DNA of 64,000 bases from Onchocerca volvulus (lineage: Eukaryota > Nematoda > Chromadorea > Rhabditida > Onchocercidae): the NCBI GenBank assembly GCA_000499405.2, contig HG738139.1, forward strand, positions 6,596,616 to 6,660,615, in the 5' to 3' direction. Shown piece after piece: positions 38,087-51,030 of the stretch (the first letter of the stretch is position 1; each line of letters starts with the position of its first letter). The notes under the pieces are model-generated. The model ran no database searches and had not been told where the DNA came from. It was given only the letters and a program-made list of their open reading frames with translations. Position numbers and translations under genes: made by a program.

Positions 38087-41000
38087 TCAAGTCAATTTGA
38101 TCTGCTGAAATAGACCAATGACTCCCTCTTCTTTCACTACACTTACTTCTCTTTCGAGTCCAATCAATCGAATCAAAGAATATAAATAAGGATCAAGTGC
38201 AGGGAACAATAATTCCCTTTTTAAAAGTAATCGAAACTTCAGTAGTCCCTAATATTTCTACCTAAATCAGAAATTGATATAAAAAATAGTTTGGTAATCC
38301 AATCTTTGAATATCGTAAATTTAAATCAATCCAGAAATAGAACTCCAGTTTTTTCACGATATTTTAAGACTGTAAGTTCCAATAATTAGTTTAAAGTATA
38401 AGTTATTGAGACTGTTAAAATAAAATCATTAATGAATGTACTGATAATCATAAAACCATAATATTAAATAAGATACCTGTTTCATTTTTTCGATTATTTT
38501 TTTACCAGATGAATATTTTAAAAGCCGAGATTCATGTCGAGAGATCCGTTCAGAAAGACGAGTCAGCCATGTTAAGTCACCTTCGCGTCTGTCATCGTGT
38601 ACATCAATTGATACATTAATCATCGTTTGCACAACATAATTACCATACTGATCAAATAGCATTATATCGAGCGCATCACGCCCTTTGCTTGAAATGTTTG
38701 ACATTATAAGATCTCTATAGATTTGACTCCATCAGATAAGTCGGACCACCAATAGTTTAATTGAAAGATTAAAAATTATACAAAATTGTTCTAAGAAATA
38801 TGTCGCTCCGACGAAGAAGTGAATAGTATGTTGCAATAAGAAATCATGCTAATGATATCTATTACATGCTTGTAAAATTTATTCAGTATTTAAATCGACA
38901 AAAAAATTAATAAGTAGTCAAAAATTTCATTCTTTTATGTAGGAACTTTTCAAGGGAGCCTAGGCAAATATAAGTTCACCCGATGTTGATGGCACATACT
39001 TTATTATGGTTACTGTACATCCTAGGCTCGTGGTTCAATTTTACACTCAGCAAAAAATCTCTTCGAACACTGAATGAGAGAACTAAACTCACTCATCTTT
39101 GACATAACCATCAAAGATTTCACTCATCAAACAATGCAATATTTTTGACGATGCATGTTTCAACGACTTTTCGACGACATGAGAAGCAAACTTTTCTTGT
39201 GATAAAGTTAGCACATTACTTCTGTAAAGAAAACAATGAGAAAAAAAAGTGGATAAGAATAAGAGCTGACTGCTCTAGCTAAATATTTATAATTCTCTAC
39301 ATAAGCAAATTACAATGTTCTTTATTAAAGCTTACTTTTTAACATAAAAATCAAAAATTCCATTTATCAAATAAATTTCCTTATTTTCGTTTTCATTTTA
39401 AATTTCTAGAAAACTTCTATATCCATTTTTCATTATCTCCCTTTCATATACTAGTATCTACAAAACTTATCCATGATAATTAAACTGGCTTAAAAACATA
39501 CAGAATGGCATGTTTAATAATATAGTCCCGAGCTTCAGGATGGAATTCCGAGGTGATGATATACTGCATAATATAATTCGCAAATTGATGATCTATGAAT
39601 TCCATGCAATTCTCTGTTAGCCGTCGCAACAGTTTATTCAGAAGTCGTCTTGCTGCCTTAAATTCATTTGGAATATTGACATAGCGTGTGGTACATGTTG
39701 CTATTTCAAGTTCCTGAAAAGTTAAGTAAAATCATTTGAATTAAATTTAAATCAATTGTTTTGAAATCCTTATTCTTACTGAAACATTATTCAGTTAGTT
39801 CTATCAATAATATTAGGTTAAGATCTTACCTCTAGAGCAGATTGAATAACGCGGCATCCATATTTGTTCTGAACAACTTGCTTGAAATTTTCTTTCGAAA
39901 GTGTAAGTGCTGTCACAATAAAACTATATTTTGTCGGCGGAAAAAGAGCAAACAATTTCTATAAATTCTACTTTATTGTATTTCAAAACAATTCAAAATT
40001 AATGAGCTAAAAAAGGCGATATACATTGAAAAGTTGAAATTCCAAATAAACCTGCATGACGTGGGTAGCACAACTATCAACCGCTAAGAAACATTCCGAT
40101 CCACTGAGCTTATTCAGAAGTTCCACTCTGTATCCGAAATCAAACCTTTCGAAAATACGCTGCATAATTCGGCTTCCATAGCGGTTTGAACACATTTTGA
40201 CCACTTTCCCTGCCACATGCTCGGCGATTCTGGCTTGTTCTATACCGGGGAATGCTTCTAACACGATTTTCTACAATTAAAAAGAATGTTCTTAGCTCTT
40301 CGACTCCACTTACTTTCATTTAAAATCATTACACAACATACCTGAATAATGAAATTTCCATGCTGATCACTGCAAAACCAGTCAAATCCACCTCTTTCGA
40401 AAAGGTAATCAAACAACAGTTGACGAACCGCCGGCGAGCTTTTTGCAAATTCTTCTTGCACGAATCTAAGCAGATATTAATAAAATATCAAATTATCAGT
40501 TGCCACCAAATCTATTCTTTCCTCAAAACTTTGTTCAAATCTCACCGGCTGCCTTTTTCGTCCTTGCCGAAATTTGCAATGCAACCCGATGTCAACAGAT
40601 AGAATAATGTCGGTTGCATCACTTCGATATTATTGTTTAAGCCGTAGCTGAAGATATCAACAATTATATTAAGTCATAAATTTTCAGCCATATAATAAGT
40701 AGAGACATCAATGACAGAAAGTATGAAACAAACCATTTGTGGCTTTCCCAACATTCATTATTTCTCAAATTGTACATATGTGACACTTCGCATTGTTGCA
40801 CGCAGCTATCACAAGCCATCTAAAAAAAGAACGGGATAATCACTTTTATGATCCCAGCACATTTCTCTGTTCTCAGAAAATCCGAAATTTTTTTTCCATA
40901 ACTTAAAATAAAAAATCGACACTGCTTTGTTTCCATATTCTATAACTGACTTGAAATTTATGCTTATTTTGTTTAATTGCTGCAACTCCAGCAATTAAGA

Positions 41001-42148
41001 TTTCTGATGCCCAAACTATTTATTAAAACTACTGAACGATAAACATATTATATTAGGACTTCATGCTAGATATGAGTGGATACAGGGAGATAATTTAACT
41101 TCAAAGGAAGAATCGTCTTTTGTATAAATTATTCTTCACTACACTTGATCCTTTAATTTTAGTATATAATTTCTATTCTTTCAAAAATTTCGGCTGAAGC
41201 ATCGTAACATAGAGTGATAAAAAAGGAATGCTGAAAAGGCGAGAAATATGTCTTAAAAATATTTATCATTCCAAAATAACTGCTTATTAGGCATCTTCAT
41301 AATAAGTAGACCTGATTAATGACTTAACCACGGTAGTATAATTAAACTGTTAGCATCACAAACTTTTTTCGATAATTCGACTTTTATCCGACTATAGTCA
41401 CACTTTTTGCCAAAAAACATACTGCATATGTCGATGCCTTTGTAATAACAATCATAATTATTTATATTTAAAAATTATGGATATTATTTGTCGATGATTG
41501 TTTATCAGATATCCTTTACCAACCAGTTGGTTTTCTGCTGTATTAGTGTAAGCATAACCCGAATTGACAGTGTACTGGCTACATGGAGAACACCAATGTG
41601 TCTCATTCATCCTGTTTTCTTTATCACTGACCTGAAATTATGTAATGTCAAAAAATACGAACAGCACGTGTCTCATAAGAAAAATATCTTCAAGGTATTC
41701 CGATTACGAATAAATACACAAAATAATAAATAACCGATATAGATGACACGCTCTGACATAGTTGGTTTGTAGCAGTATCTGTATCCATCCGCTCTAAAAC
41801 AATCAAGAAAAATTTGAATAAAAAACTTTGTTTTATCCACATTAATTATATTCAATAAATTATATTATAATAGGCTCATAGATCATATCAGGAAATATTA
41901 CTGTGAATTTTAATAAAAGGCAAAAAAAAAGCCATAAAAGTTAAGTAAGCTGAATATATATTCTGAGAGTTTTTTTTTCTTCAACGTTCAGGTAAAACGA
42001 AATGAGTTTAGACTTGAAAGATTCAGAAGGATGAGGATGTAAAAATAAGGAATATTACAGACAATATGCTCATACCATGTTGTGAATAAATATCTGATGA
42101 AGGCTGGAAATTGTACTGAACTGATGAAACCATCGTCCTTTGCTGCAT
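38087..42148 (-). CDS. PUF (Pumilio/FBF family) RNA-binding protein
   Basis: A cytoplasmic repressor that binds 3' UTR sequences. Exons: 42148-42076, 41793-41735, 41631-41520, 41003-40951, 40819-40734, 40647-40546, 40465-40342, 40270-40052, 39958-39830, 39713-39502, 39221-39093, 38714-38477, 38104-38087, about 517 residues. A low-complexity N-terminus is followed by eight PUF repeats. Their base-contact helices read SRFVQ, NFIIQ, SRIMQ, THVMQ, CRVIQ, NYIMQ, SHVVE and NYVVQ. The insert DLIMSNISSKGRDALDIM before repeat 8 and the end LLKYSSGKKIIEKM recall nematode germline PUF-5/6/7-type proteins, but the subfamily is inferred. The first four small exons and the tiny last exon (QIKLT, stop) are joined by phase and splice sites only. 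Exons 6-12 are firm. Confidence 0.9.
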
Positions 42149-43326
42149 CTCTTCACAATCACACCAAAGTTCTGCCTTGTTGGTTTTGAAGTAGAAAGTA
42201 AACGATAACTCTCAGTAGTTCTAAAAGGATTTGAATAACGAGAAAATTGCGAATATCTCATCGCGATTTCTTGATATTATTCCCAGATTCAGTTAATATA
42301 ATAATTAACTACTAGAAATCGCATTGATACCAGTGGAAAGTCAAAGAAAAGAATAAAGTAAAAGGAAGAGCGGAATAAGGGAGCTCTGGAGAAGTGCTGA
42401 AAAAGCGCAAATGGTCACAAGAACATTTATGCATGAGCCGATCAAGAAGTTATCTGTTTAACCTTTGACTCCTCGATCTAGAATAGACTACACAAACCGC
42501 TTACCTTCTAAGAGAAGACTTTTTTATCTTCCTTGCACATTCATTGAGCAGATCAGCATTTTAGATCACATCGTTCGAAGTGCAAATTATGCATATATCT
42601 GCTCATGATATTAAATAAAGATGAATACAGTCTGGATGATGTCTAAACGAACAAGTCATGCATGTCCTGCACATGATCGGCATGCGAAAGTGACACTTGC
42701 GCGATGTCCACTTGCAGTCGCACGAAAATGCGAAAATGCTACGAAAGGAGAAAGCTTCTAAACTGATAAAATCATAGAAATGGATGCCTACGTGTAGAAT
42801 ACGAATCTTTGAACAGAGTTGACGTGTGAATGAAGAAATTAAGTGATCTTTAGAATTAAGCGAAAAAATTGGTGGGAAATTTTTGTTTGATTAGTAAGGA
42901 TTGGCTCTTCTCTTAATTCTGGTACTTTATGTGTTGATGTGAAATTTAAATTTATGTTCATCTTTTCGTTCATTTGTTTAATCTTCGATTTGTTTGTGTA
43001 TACGTCGTGTTTTGCTTTTCCTCAAAATATCTTTCATCATTATCATATCAGGACAGCCTATAGGGAGTTCTGTCTGTAATAAATTATTAGATTGAATAGT
43101 CATACTGAAATTTCAAGAATATTTTTATAATTTGAATTTATGATTTATTTTGCTAGACAACTTCAAATTTTGCTACTAAATGCGATAGCACATGAAGCTT
43201 GTCTATTTTTTCTAGTAGATCATAAAATAATCTTAATTTAAACTGACACTACTTGCTCAAAGTGAAAATATCACTCATAGATAATTGTGATTGTAATTAT
43301 TGACTGAATTAATATCAAAATTAGCC
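42149..43326. promoter_or_regulatory. Divergent intergenic region between PUF and coiled-coil genes
   Basis: 1.18 kb shared upstream DNA of two divergent genes. A locally G+C-richer patch at 42640-42760 carries CATGCATG, GGCATGCG and TTGCGCGATG, unlike the surrounding AT-rich DNA, and may be a core regulatory stretch. On the minus side a TTTTAG acceptor near 42220 could be the trans-splice site of the PUF mRNA. On the plus side AAAATTAG at 43317-43324 lies 2 bases before the coiled-coil start codon. The function is inferred from position only. Confidence 0.4.
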
Positions 43327-46300
43327 ATGGATGCGACTGCTCGCGGAACTGCTCAATCGAAACAGGATGACAGAGCCATGCATCTTACAGCAGAACTATT
43401 CAAGAAACGCAAGGAGCTGCTCAAAGAGGTTTGCATATCTCTTGTGATTGACAAAATTGTTTGGGATTTCTTTGTCCATTTGTCGAGTCTTACATAGAGG
43501 AAATTAACTGAGATATTTCAGAAAGCGGCCTTCGCGGAAGAAGAAGGGAATATGTGGGAACATTCGAAGGCAATCCTTGCGCAAAATATCGATGATGAAG
43601 AGAATTTGAAGCAGTCACGTCGAGCATTCGAAGAAATTTCTAAACTGTGCGGTTTTTAATTTCAAATTAACCAAATTCGTTTAAGAACTGAAAACTATGT
43701 AATTATTATATCTGCTTTTATTAAAAAAATTTATATCGTCTATTATTTGACATCAGAGCTTTTTGATAAATTTCTAGACCAAATCACAATTCATGGTATT
43801 TTTCCATATATTCAGAGTCGGGAAATCTATTTCAGACTTCATCGTAATGCCAAAGGTTTGCAGCTGATTGATATGCATCTCGAAGCAGCTTCAGAACTTA
43901 TTAAGACAAGTTTGATATTTTACTTATATCTGCTATTGTTACTGGCATCTATTATTCGATTTATAAAATGAAATCAAATACAGTCGTCTTTCATTGATTC
44001 ATTTTGCAGTGTAAACTAAAATATGTATAGAAAATTTTTTTAGCTATGGATACGGTAAAGGTAACCGGCAAGGACACTAACCTCAATGTTGACACTTTCA
44101 TAGCTCGCTTTGAGACCCTCAAAATTCGTGCTCAAAATGATTGGGAAGCTATGCAGGAAAAATGTATGTTCAAAGTATTTTTAATAATTTATAAATTTTT
44201 GCTGACAATAACTAAACTTTCGGTCTCATTTCTTGTCTGATAAGAATTGAAATATTCCATATTTCGCGTTTTGCTGTATACTGTATGAGAAAACTCATTT
44301 TTCTTTATTTACAGTAAGCAATAATTGGTAAAGAAGCCAGTGCTATAAACGAAGTATAAAACGAAATCAGTGACTTAGCTAAAGAAAGCATAAACAGTAA
44401 TGCTTCTATGAAGAGCAGTAATGTTTCTATGAAATGACGTTTTATTTGATGTCGATCCGAGCTTTTTGGATTAGAAATGGTTTTTCTAGTGGAGCAAAAC
44501 GCGGAGATTGATAATGCTTTAACTGCATTGAAAAATGGCCTAAATCATTTATTACGCCAGAGAAGTCTGGAAGAGCGAGCTGAACATTTGCAGAAAATGC
44601 AAGATGACAGAGAACGGCTCTTGAAAATCGAGCATGAGGAGCTGCTGAGTCGTGTTACAATGTTGAAATCGAATCTTGGTAATGAAATTAGTGAATAAGA
44701 TTTTAAGAAAGCTTAAAATTGTAGCTAATTGGCGACATTGATTTTTTTATGATGTTAAGTAAACTCATGGAGAAAATTGATATAGTTTGAATGTTAAACC
44801 TTCATATTTTATTGTGAGGCCAGTTTTAGCTCGAAAGTTTTTTTATGCTCACGACAATGAAGAAAAATTCAGCAAAGGCTATTTCTAAAAAGCAAACGCA
44901 TTTGTATCAATTAAGTAATATTAGTGTAAGTGTAGTCTAATTTCAAATAATGATGCATTTTCAGATATATTGGATGCAGAAAATCAGGAACTTCAACAAC
45001 AATCTCATGAGGCGGAAACGGAGTTGGAGAATATGTTATCGACTGACATCGTTAATATTCAACTTAAATGAAAAACTGAAAAAACAAAATTTAATAATAA
45101 AGTACTTCAACAAATTATGAGTGACACTTTAATTTTTCCATTCGATCATTTTGAAGGAGAATTTGGAAGAAGTTCTCATGGAAGAAAAAGAGCTGCAACA
45201 ACAACTGCATGCGTGTTCTCAAGAATGTAATGAAGCTGTGACTGAATTATCGAGATTGGATGAGCAGAATGGGAAAGTTGTGGATAAAGAACGGGTGCTT
45301 GATGAAAAAGTAAATACATTAATTAGCTAATATCTCTCTAAATTTTAGTGCTGCCACTGTATTCCTAATGTTAACATTTAACTGCGCATAAAGTTTGAAA
45401 TAACCTTATAATTTTTATAAATTGTTTTCAAGTCGTTTTTAGATTACAATCTTGAAAACAGAGTTGGAGAATCTGACAGCATTTAAGAGAGATGATCTTG
45501 AAATTATCTCGTTGCAGCATAAAAGTATTCATGAGAATCTACAGGTTGGCCAAGAAGTTTTGTATTTTGCAATTTGCATTTACTCATATTTATTAGTTCC
45601 TGTTCATTAGTTCCTTATTCATTAGTTCCATTAGTTCCTATTCATTAATTCCTATTTTCATTTTCATTTTACAAAAATTAGATTCGAAGTTAAGCAAACA
45701 ATATACTATGCTATTTGCTAAGAAAAAAAAAAGAATTCTGTTCTCAATTATGCTCACACAATGAACTATGTTATAGGCAGAAATGAATGAAAAGATGAAG
45801 GCATTGCAAGACGAAGTCAAACGATTACAAACAGAACTAAACTGTAAGGACAGTGAGCATGCTTCTTTAACAATAATTCTCGGTGAGGAAAAGCAAGACT
45901 GGTCAAAGAAGATTCAAAATGCCATTGCCACAGGAAAACAGTTGGAAGAAATGATGACTGCAGAAAGAACGGCGTCTGCTACTCTCCGTAGCAAGGGAGT
46001 GGAAATTGATATCGAAGTAATGTTTTTTTTTTTTTTTTGTACTAATAATTATAAGCAGTAATTCTCAACTGCTTCTCTATTAAAAATGGATGTGAATTGA
46101 ATTATTCTTATATACGTGCAGTAAGAGAATGTAGCATCCAGATCCTAGTTTTAAAATTAAAAAATTTGCATATTTTGTAACAAAACAAAAGTATTGAAGT
46201 TTTGATAAGTCTATTCTCAGCTATTATTCTTCCCATGAACTTGGGTATTACTTCTTATGGCACTTCAATTTACTGATGTAGAGTAGTCTGGTAGAGTTTA

Positions 46301-47817
46301 GTCTGTTCTTACTATATGTCCAAATTTTTTGATGTTTGTTTAGGATAACATTTTGCTCTGTATAAAATGTGCATATTTCTCTTGGCCCTTTATTTTTTGT
46401 TTTTGTATAATTAAATGTTTTGGAATAGATTTTTCTCTTAGCTTTCGCCAGTCTTCCTAAAATTCTAATTTGAAAGTAAAATTAATTCGCGTAGATTAAT
46501 TTCAACAAACCTAATTAATTTCAGTGCAGCCGATTAGAAATGGAAACTAAAGCTCTTCGTGAAAACAACAATGCAGAAATGATGCAGCATGAAATTGAAA
46601 TTAGCGATCTTCAGAAGTATCTCGACAAGCTAAATGACGAGGAGAAAGAGGTCATGATTTTTTGCTGATTTGAACAGTACTTTTTTACAGTAAATTTGCA
46701 CAGTTCGATTGAATCAATATTTTCCATTCAATATTAGACAGTCTTGCAATTTCATTTCTCTCCGATGATTGAGAAAATTTATACTTTATTAACATTAGAA
46801 AATATCATTGCTGCATAAAAAACAGTAAAGGGAGGAATTTTTTATCCTCTCTTTTTTGCGTCTAGTTTATTTTAAACTGTGAAACGTACTTTACTGATTG
46901 AATATAACTTAAATTTAATTTGATTTTATATTTGCTACATATTTTAAGGGAATGCAGCATTATGAAATAATTCGCAGTCATGCAGCATTAATTATTCGCT
47001 CTGCAAAACATACACATTTAAAAGGTGATTAATCTTCCTAATTTTAAATGTCATAACTTTTCTTGCGACAAAAACTTTTTGATTTCTATTCTTCAAAGAA
47101 ATTTGGAAACTAAATTTAGGATTTTTCTGAAAATTTTTCAGAAAAACTAAATCGAGGAGAAATGGATGTTCGTTCTCTTTCGGACAATGTGACGTGTAAT
47201 CCTGATGCTTCTGATTTCGGCGAGCCATTATCAGATGATTTCAAACAAAATTTAGGATCTCAGTGGATTACTGCAGCTGATACTATGACAAAAACATTGT
47301 TCGATACAACAAATTTTGAAAATGAGGTACCGTATCTTTTGAACTTTCTAAAAAACTGTTTCAAAATTTTGCACAATAGATTTAAGGCTTTGATGTTTTC
47401 TGATCAGAATTTGGATTTTGTTCTTTGTATTTTATATTTTAGCTCACTCTCAGGAAATTTGAAGATGAACGTGCTGTGGATTCGGAGGCAGGGAAAGTTC
47501 CAAGTGATATTCATATCAGTCAAGTGGATCAGACTGATCCAAATACTGTTGACGTTAAAGCGGATGCAAACGTAGGTGGATTTTAATGTTACTTATATTG
47601 AGGAAAATTAAATCTAGAGCTAGATGTATTTGGAAGGCTACACGAATGATTGTTGTCGAGACTGTTTTAGTTAGGGAATTATTATCCGCTACCACCATCA
47701 GCCTTCGGAAGTCCGTTGTCAACAAATGATTCGCCAGATATTATGACAGACTGCGAAGTTAGTGGTTCTGAACTTGATCAAAGTGTGTGGTCAGATTTCT
47801 CATCAGTGGTGAAATAA
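43327..47817 (+). CDS. Coiled-coil protein, family not recognised
   Basis: Thirteen exons: 43327-43428, 43522-43651, 43757-43909, 44044-44163, 44490-44678, 44965-45050, 45157-45309, 45443-45544, 45777-46016, 46525-46650, 47120-47326, 47443-47571, 47671-47817, giving 627 residues with matching phases throughout. The first ~200 residues are mixed helical, with LFDKFLDQITIHGIFPYIQS and HRNAKGLQLIDMHLEAASEL. Residues ~180-460 are a long Glu/Lys/Leu coiled coil (ERAEHLQKMQDDRERLLKIE; QDEVKRLQTELNCKDSEHAS). The tail is acidic and Ser-rich, ending VWSDFSSVVK. There is no signal peptide or membrane segment, so it is probably a cytoskeletal, centrosomal, trafficking or kinetochore scaffold; that is only a guess from its shape. 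AATAAA at 48222-48227 is a possible poly(A) signal. Confidence 0.85.
45589..45660. repeat. Short tandem repeat in intron
   Basis: About five imperfect copies of a 13-14-base unit around TTCATTAGTTCCTA, in intron 8 of the coiled-coil gene. Copies vary by one or two bases and small indels. Confidence 0.8.
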
Positions 47818-48221
47818 ACAATACCGGAGAAGACATCTTTTTTGTTTTCATTATGAATTTTAAAGCAAATTACTTTTTCATTAGAAATAGTTTTTGTGTC
47901 TGTTATTATTTTGATTATAATGAATGAACATATTAATTTTCCTATTTGGATTGCAAATATTATTTTTCAGTTTTGGAGACCAAAAATAGCATGATTTTAT
48001 TATTCGTTGAGTTTATTGCACCGATTTTTGACCCTTTTTTTTTTCTTTTCGAAAGTTTCGAGTTCGTTCATTGATTTTCAATCACTGTATTAGATCTACC
48101 CAAATCTTTCCTTTTTTTGAAATTCTTCGGACTTGTCAAGATCTGAATCATAATGCCAGGAAAAGTGTTCTTAAATTCTAAGTTATTTATTGGTATCAAA
48201 ACTGTATTTATCATGATATTG

Positions 48222-48227
48222 AATAAA
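48222..48227 (+). terminator. Possible poly(A) signal of coiled-coil gene
   Basis: A canonical AATAAA about 405 bases after the stop codon. It is the first clear hexamer in the right strand downstream of the gene. Confidence 0.35.
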
Positions 48228-49386
48228 GCATTGCAACAATGATTATTATACCTAACTGTTATTCTTTTACGATTATTTTACATTTTAGAATATTCGAGAA
48301 ATTATTAAACTGTGTTGGAAATTTAAGATGGGAAATAAATACATGGGAATTAGTTATTTTTGACACTTTTGCTTTTGTGCATCCTTTTACTTTTTCTCTG
48401 ATGGGTTAAAATCTTTTTTTTTTTTTCCAAAAAAGTTAAAGTCGGTAATCAAGGAAAGGGAAGTTCGTTCAATCAGCGAGATCAATTATAAATTCTTCAG
48501 TTAAGTATCTTTCGAAAAGTTTGAAGCCAAGTTCTTAAATCGGAATAGTAAGTGTGAAAAAAACGATAAATATACATCGTTTTCTATAAAATTCAGAGGA
48601 TGGTGTTTTCGCTAAATAGCTTCCATAATTGTAGGAATTTTCTGTTTCGCTCGACACATGTGAGTTGTAGTTAACGGTAGATATCCGCTGGAAAATTCGA
48701 GCTGCTAGTTGTCGAAATCTGGAGCATAATTTAGATATTGGATTAGCTTCAGTGGTATCAGTAAATTATATATCATTCCCTCTCTTCTGAACATTTATTT
48801 TTTTATTTTTTCGGAATTAAGATATAATGATGAATTATATCATTTCTGTCGATCTCTCGGTTCATTTCACCTAAGCTGCTTTTTTGCTGAGATACTCTTT
48901 AATTGATAAGTTACTCATTATTGGGAACAATCCATTTCTTGTTTTTGGATACTTTCTTCCTAGAACTTTGTTACTTTTTTTTTTCAAACGATTTTAAATT
49001 TTACAATAAAAAAGTACCACATACAGATTTATTCTTTTGCAGAAAAGGTCTTGCTATTTACTAGTTAGCAGAATGAAATTCATGGATCTGGATGATTGAA
49101 TAATATATATGAAACTTCACTATATACAAAACTTAAATTTCACAAATATGTATGGCATACTTGTGAAATTTAAAAACCATCCAGCTGTTGGAAAAAAATT
49201 CTGATCGATTTGTAACTTGGATTATAGATTGGTTAGATTGGAATGGCTTTTTGCTATTTTGACTCTGCTAGGTTAGCAATAGGCTTTCTTGGATAATATG
49301 ATATTATGCACAATATCGCACTATACAATAGTAAACAATAAATGAACAATACAGGGTAAATATAAAAAATGCTGACAGTGGTCCTG

Positions 49387-49578
49387 TGTTTAATTGTTGC
49401 TTTTCCTGTCTTTGGAATCGCTTTGATATTGGATTGAAACTGATTTGCCACTGATACTGATGTTAAAAAGACTGATTCCATTGAAGACGCCGATGTAGTA
49501 TGGACCAACCTGCAAAACTGTTGTATTGTAAACACCAACGTAGAAAAACCATTCGCATTGGCTACTGACAATGACCAT
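49387..49578 (-). other. Possible coding fragment, unknown
   Basis: Two overlapping minus frames are open here. One reads VIVSSQCEWFFYVGVYNTTV, then VGPYYIGVFNGISLFNISIS, with a TTTGCAG exactly where an acceptor could sit (about 49510). It has a faint transporter-like character but no recognisable motif. It could be a relic exon or chance. Confidence 0.2.
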
Positions 49579-50923
49579 GCTCCCCTAAAAGTTCTCCTTT
49601 CATATGCGAATCATCTCTGGATTTGATAGCGGGCAAGGATTCACACATTAATCATATCAAAGACTGGATATAAGATTTAAGAGTAAGATCGAGAATTGCC
49701 ACAAGCCTCAGTCTTGTAACGTTCTTGACAATTAACCTTTCAACATTTCACAGGACACTCATAAGCTCTCGTAACAAATCGGAAAACGAGAGAATTAAGG
49801 CCTGTGTGCCCAGATACGGATATGTGATTATTTGCCTATGCTTATTATGCTACATAGATTTATCCAGGAAAGAAAGAAAAATTATAAAACGAATTAAAAT
49901 ACTTTCTGATATGGCATATAAATATAAAAGTTTTTGCATTTGTAACGAATCTGAAGAAAAAAATTTTAAATACCTGTTAAAATTTGAATTTGAAATTCTT
50001 TTTTCTTTAATAAAAATTGCTTAAGCCAAACTTATCTGCAGTAGAAGAAGAAAGACTTATATATTCAAGCCAATTTTTTCCAAAAGAGGACGAGGTGTGA
50101 TGCTTCACCAAAGTTTTATCAGCATTTCAAAAAGGTCCACATAATTAGAATCTGGAATAATGTCATTAGCCCCAGCATAAGATCGATTGCGAATAAACAC
50201 TATGATAAAGTGATCAACTGATGAAAAAAAAGTATTTTTAATTGATTTCGATAGATTTTCAAAGTAAAATAATCGTAATTCTGGGAAGAGACGGTTTCGA
50301 ATGAAATGTAAGTGAATTTTCTAGCTGGAGAAGTCTGTTGCAGGAGAAATGAGAGTGATCTTTTATTTTTAAAATAGTTAATAGATTTCTTTTATAGTCT
50401 AAACCTTTCAGCGAAGCTTTTTTGAGGCCTTCAAAATTAATTTTGAAAAAGAAGAGATTTTTATAAGCCTAGGAAGCAACACTTTTTCACTCCTCTTTTA
50501 AATACTTCAGATTTTTTGAGTGTTCAAGAGATTCACGATGCTTTTTCAAACAGGAATGAAAAAATAACATAATTGCTGTATTGACTGACAATTAAATCCA
50601 TTGATCATTCGAAAGGTAGAAAAAAAGTTTTCGAAGAAGGCTCTTAAATGGATATTTCAAGTCATATGATAAGCATTATTTGATCATTATCAACAGTATC
50701 AAATTGTTTTATAATTAGGTTTGCACAGAACAAGCACATCATTTCGAAAGTTGCTTATCTTGTTTCAATTTGAAATTAAAAAGTTTCGAAAAATTGAAGG
50801 TATTTAAGAACATGAAATTAAAAACTGATTTAGACTTTATTAACTTGATGCCAAATGTTTTGTACTCGATGAATGTTTTTTGATTTTGATGAATTATTTT
50901 TCGTAGTTACAAAGAAATGACAG

Positions 50924-51030
50924 GAAGAAGCGAATTATTCAAACATAAAATTTTATTATTCAAACATGAAAAAGCGAATTATTCAAACATGAAAAAAGAA
51001 GAAGCGAATTATTCAAACATGAAAATTTCA
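50924..51030. repeat. Tandem repeat, about four copies
   Basis: Copies of a unit near GAAGCGAATTATTCAAACAT plus GAAAA, separated by short A-rich spacers. The second copy lacks the GCG start. Confidence 0.85.

Noticed and set aside
41401..41460. Tiny 15-base exon candidate in the PUF gene (GCATCGACATATGCA on the minus strand)
   Set aside because: It does not change the phase needed to reach exon 40819; the exon at 41003-40951 does so and reads well.
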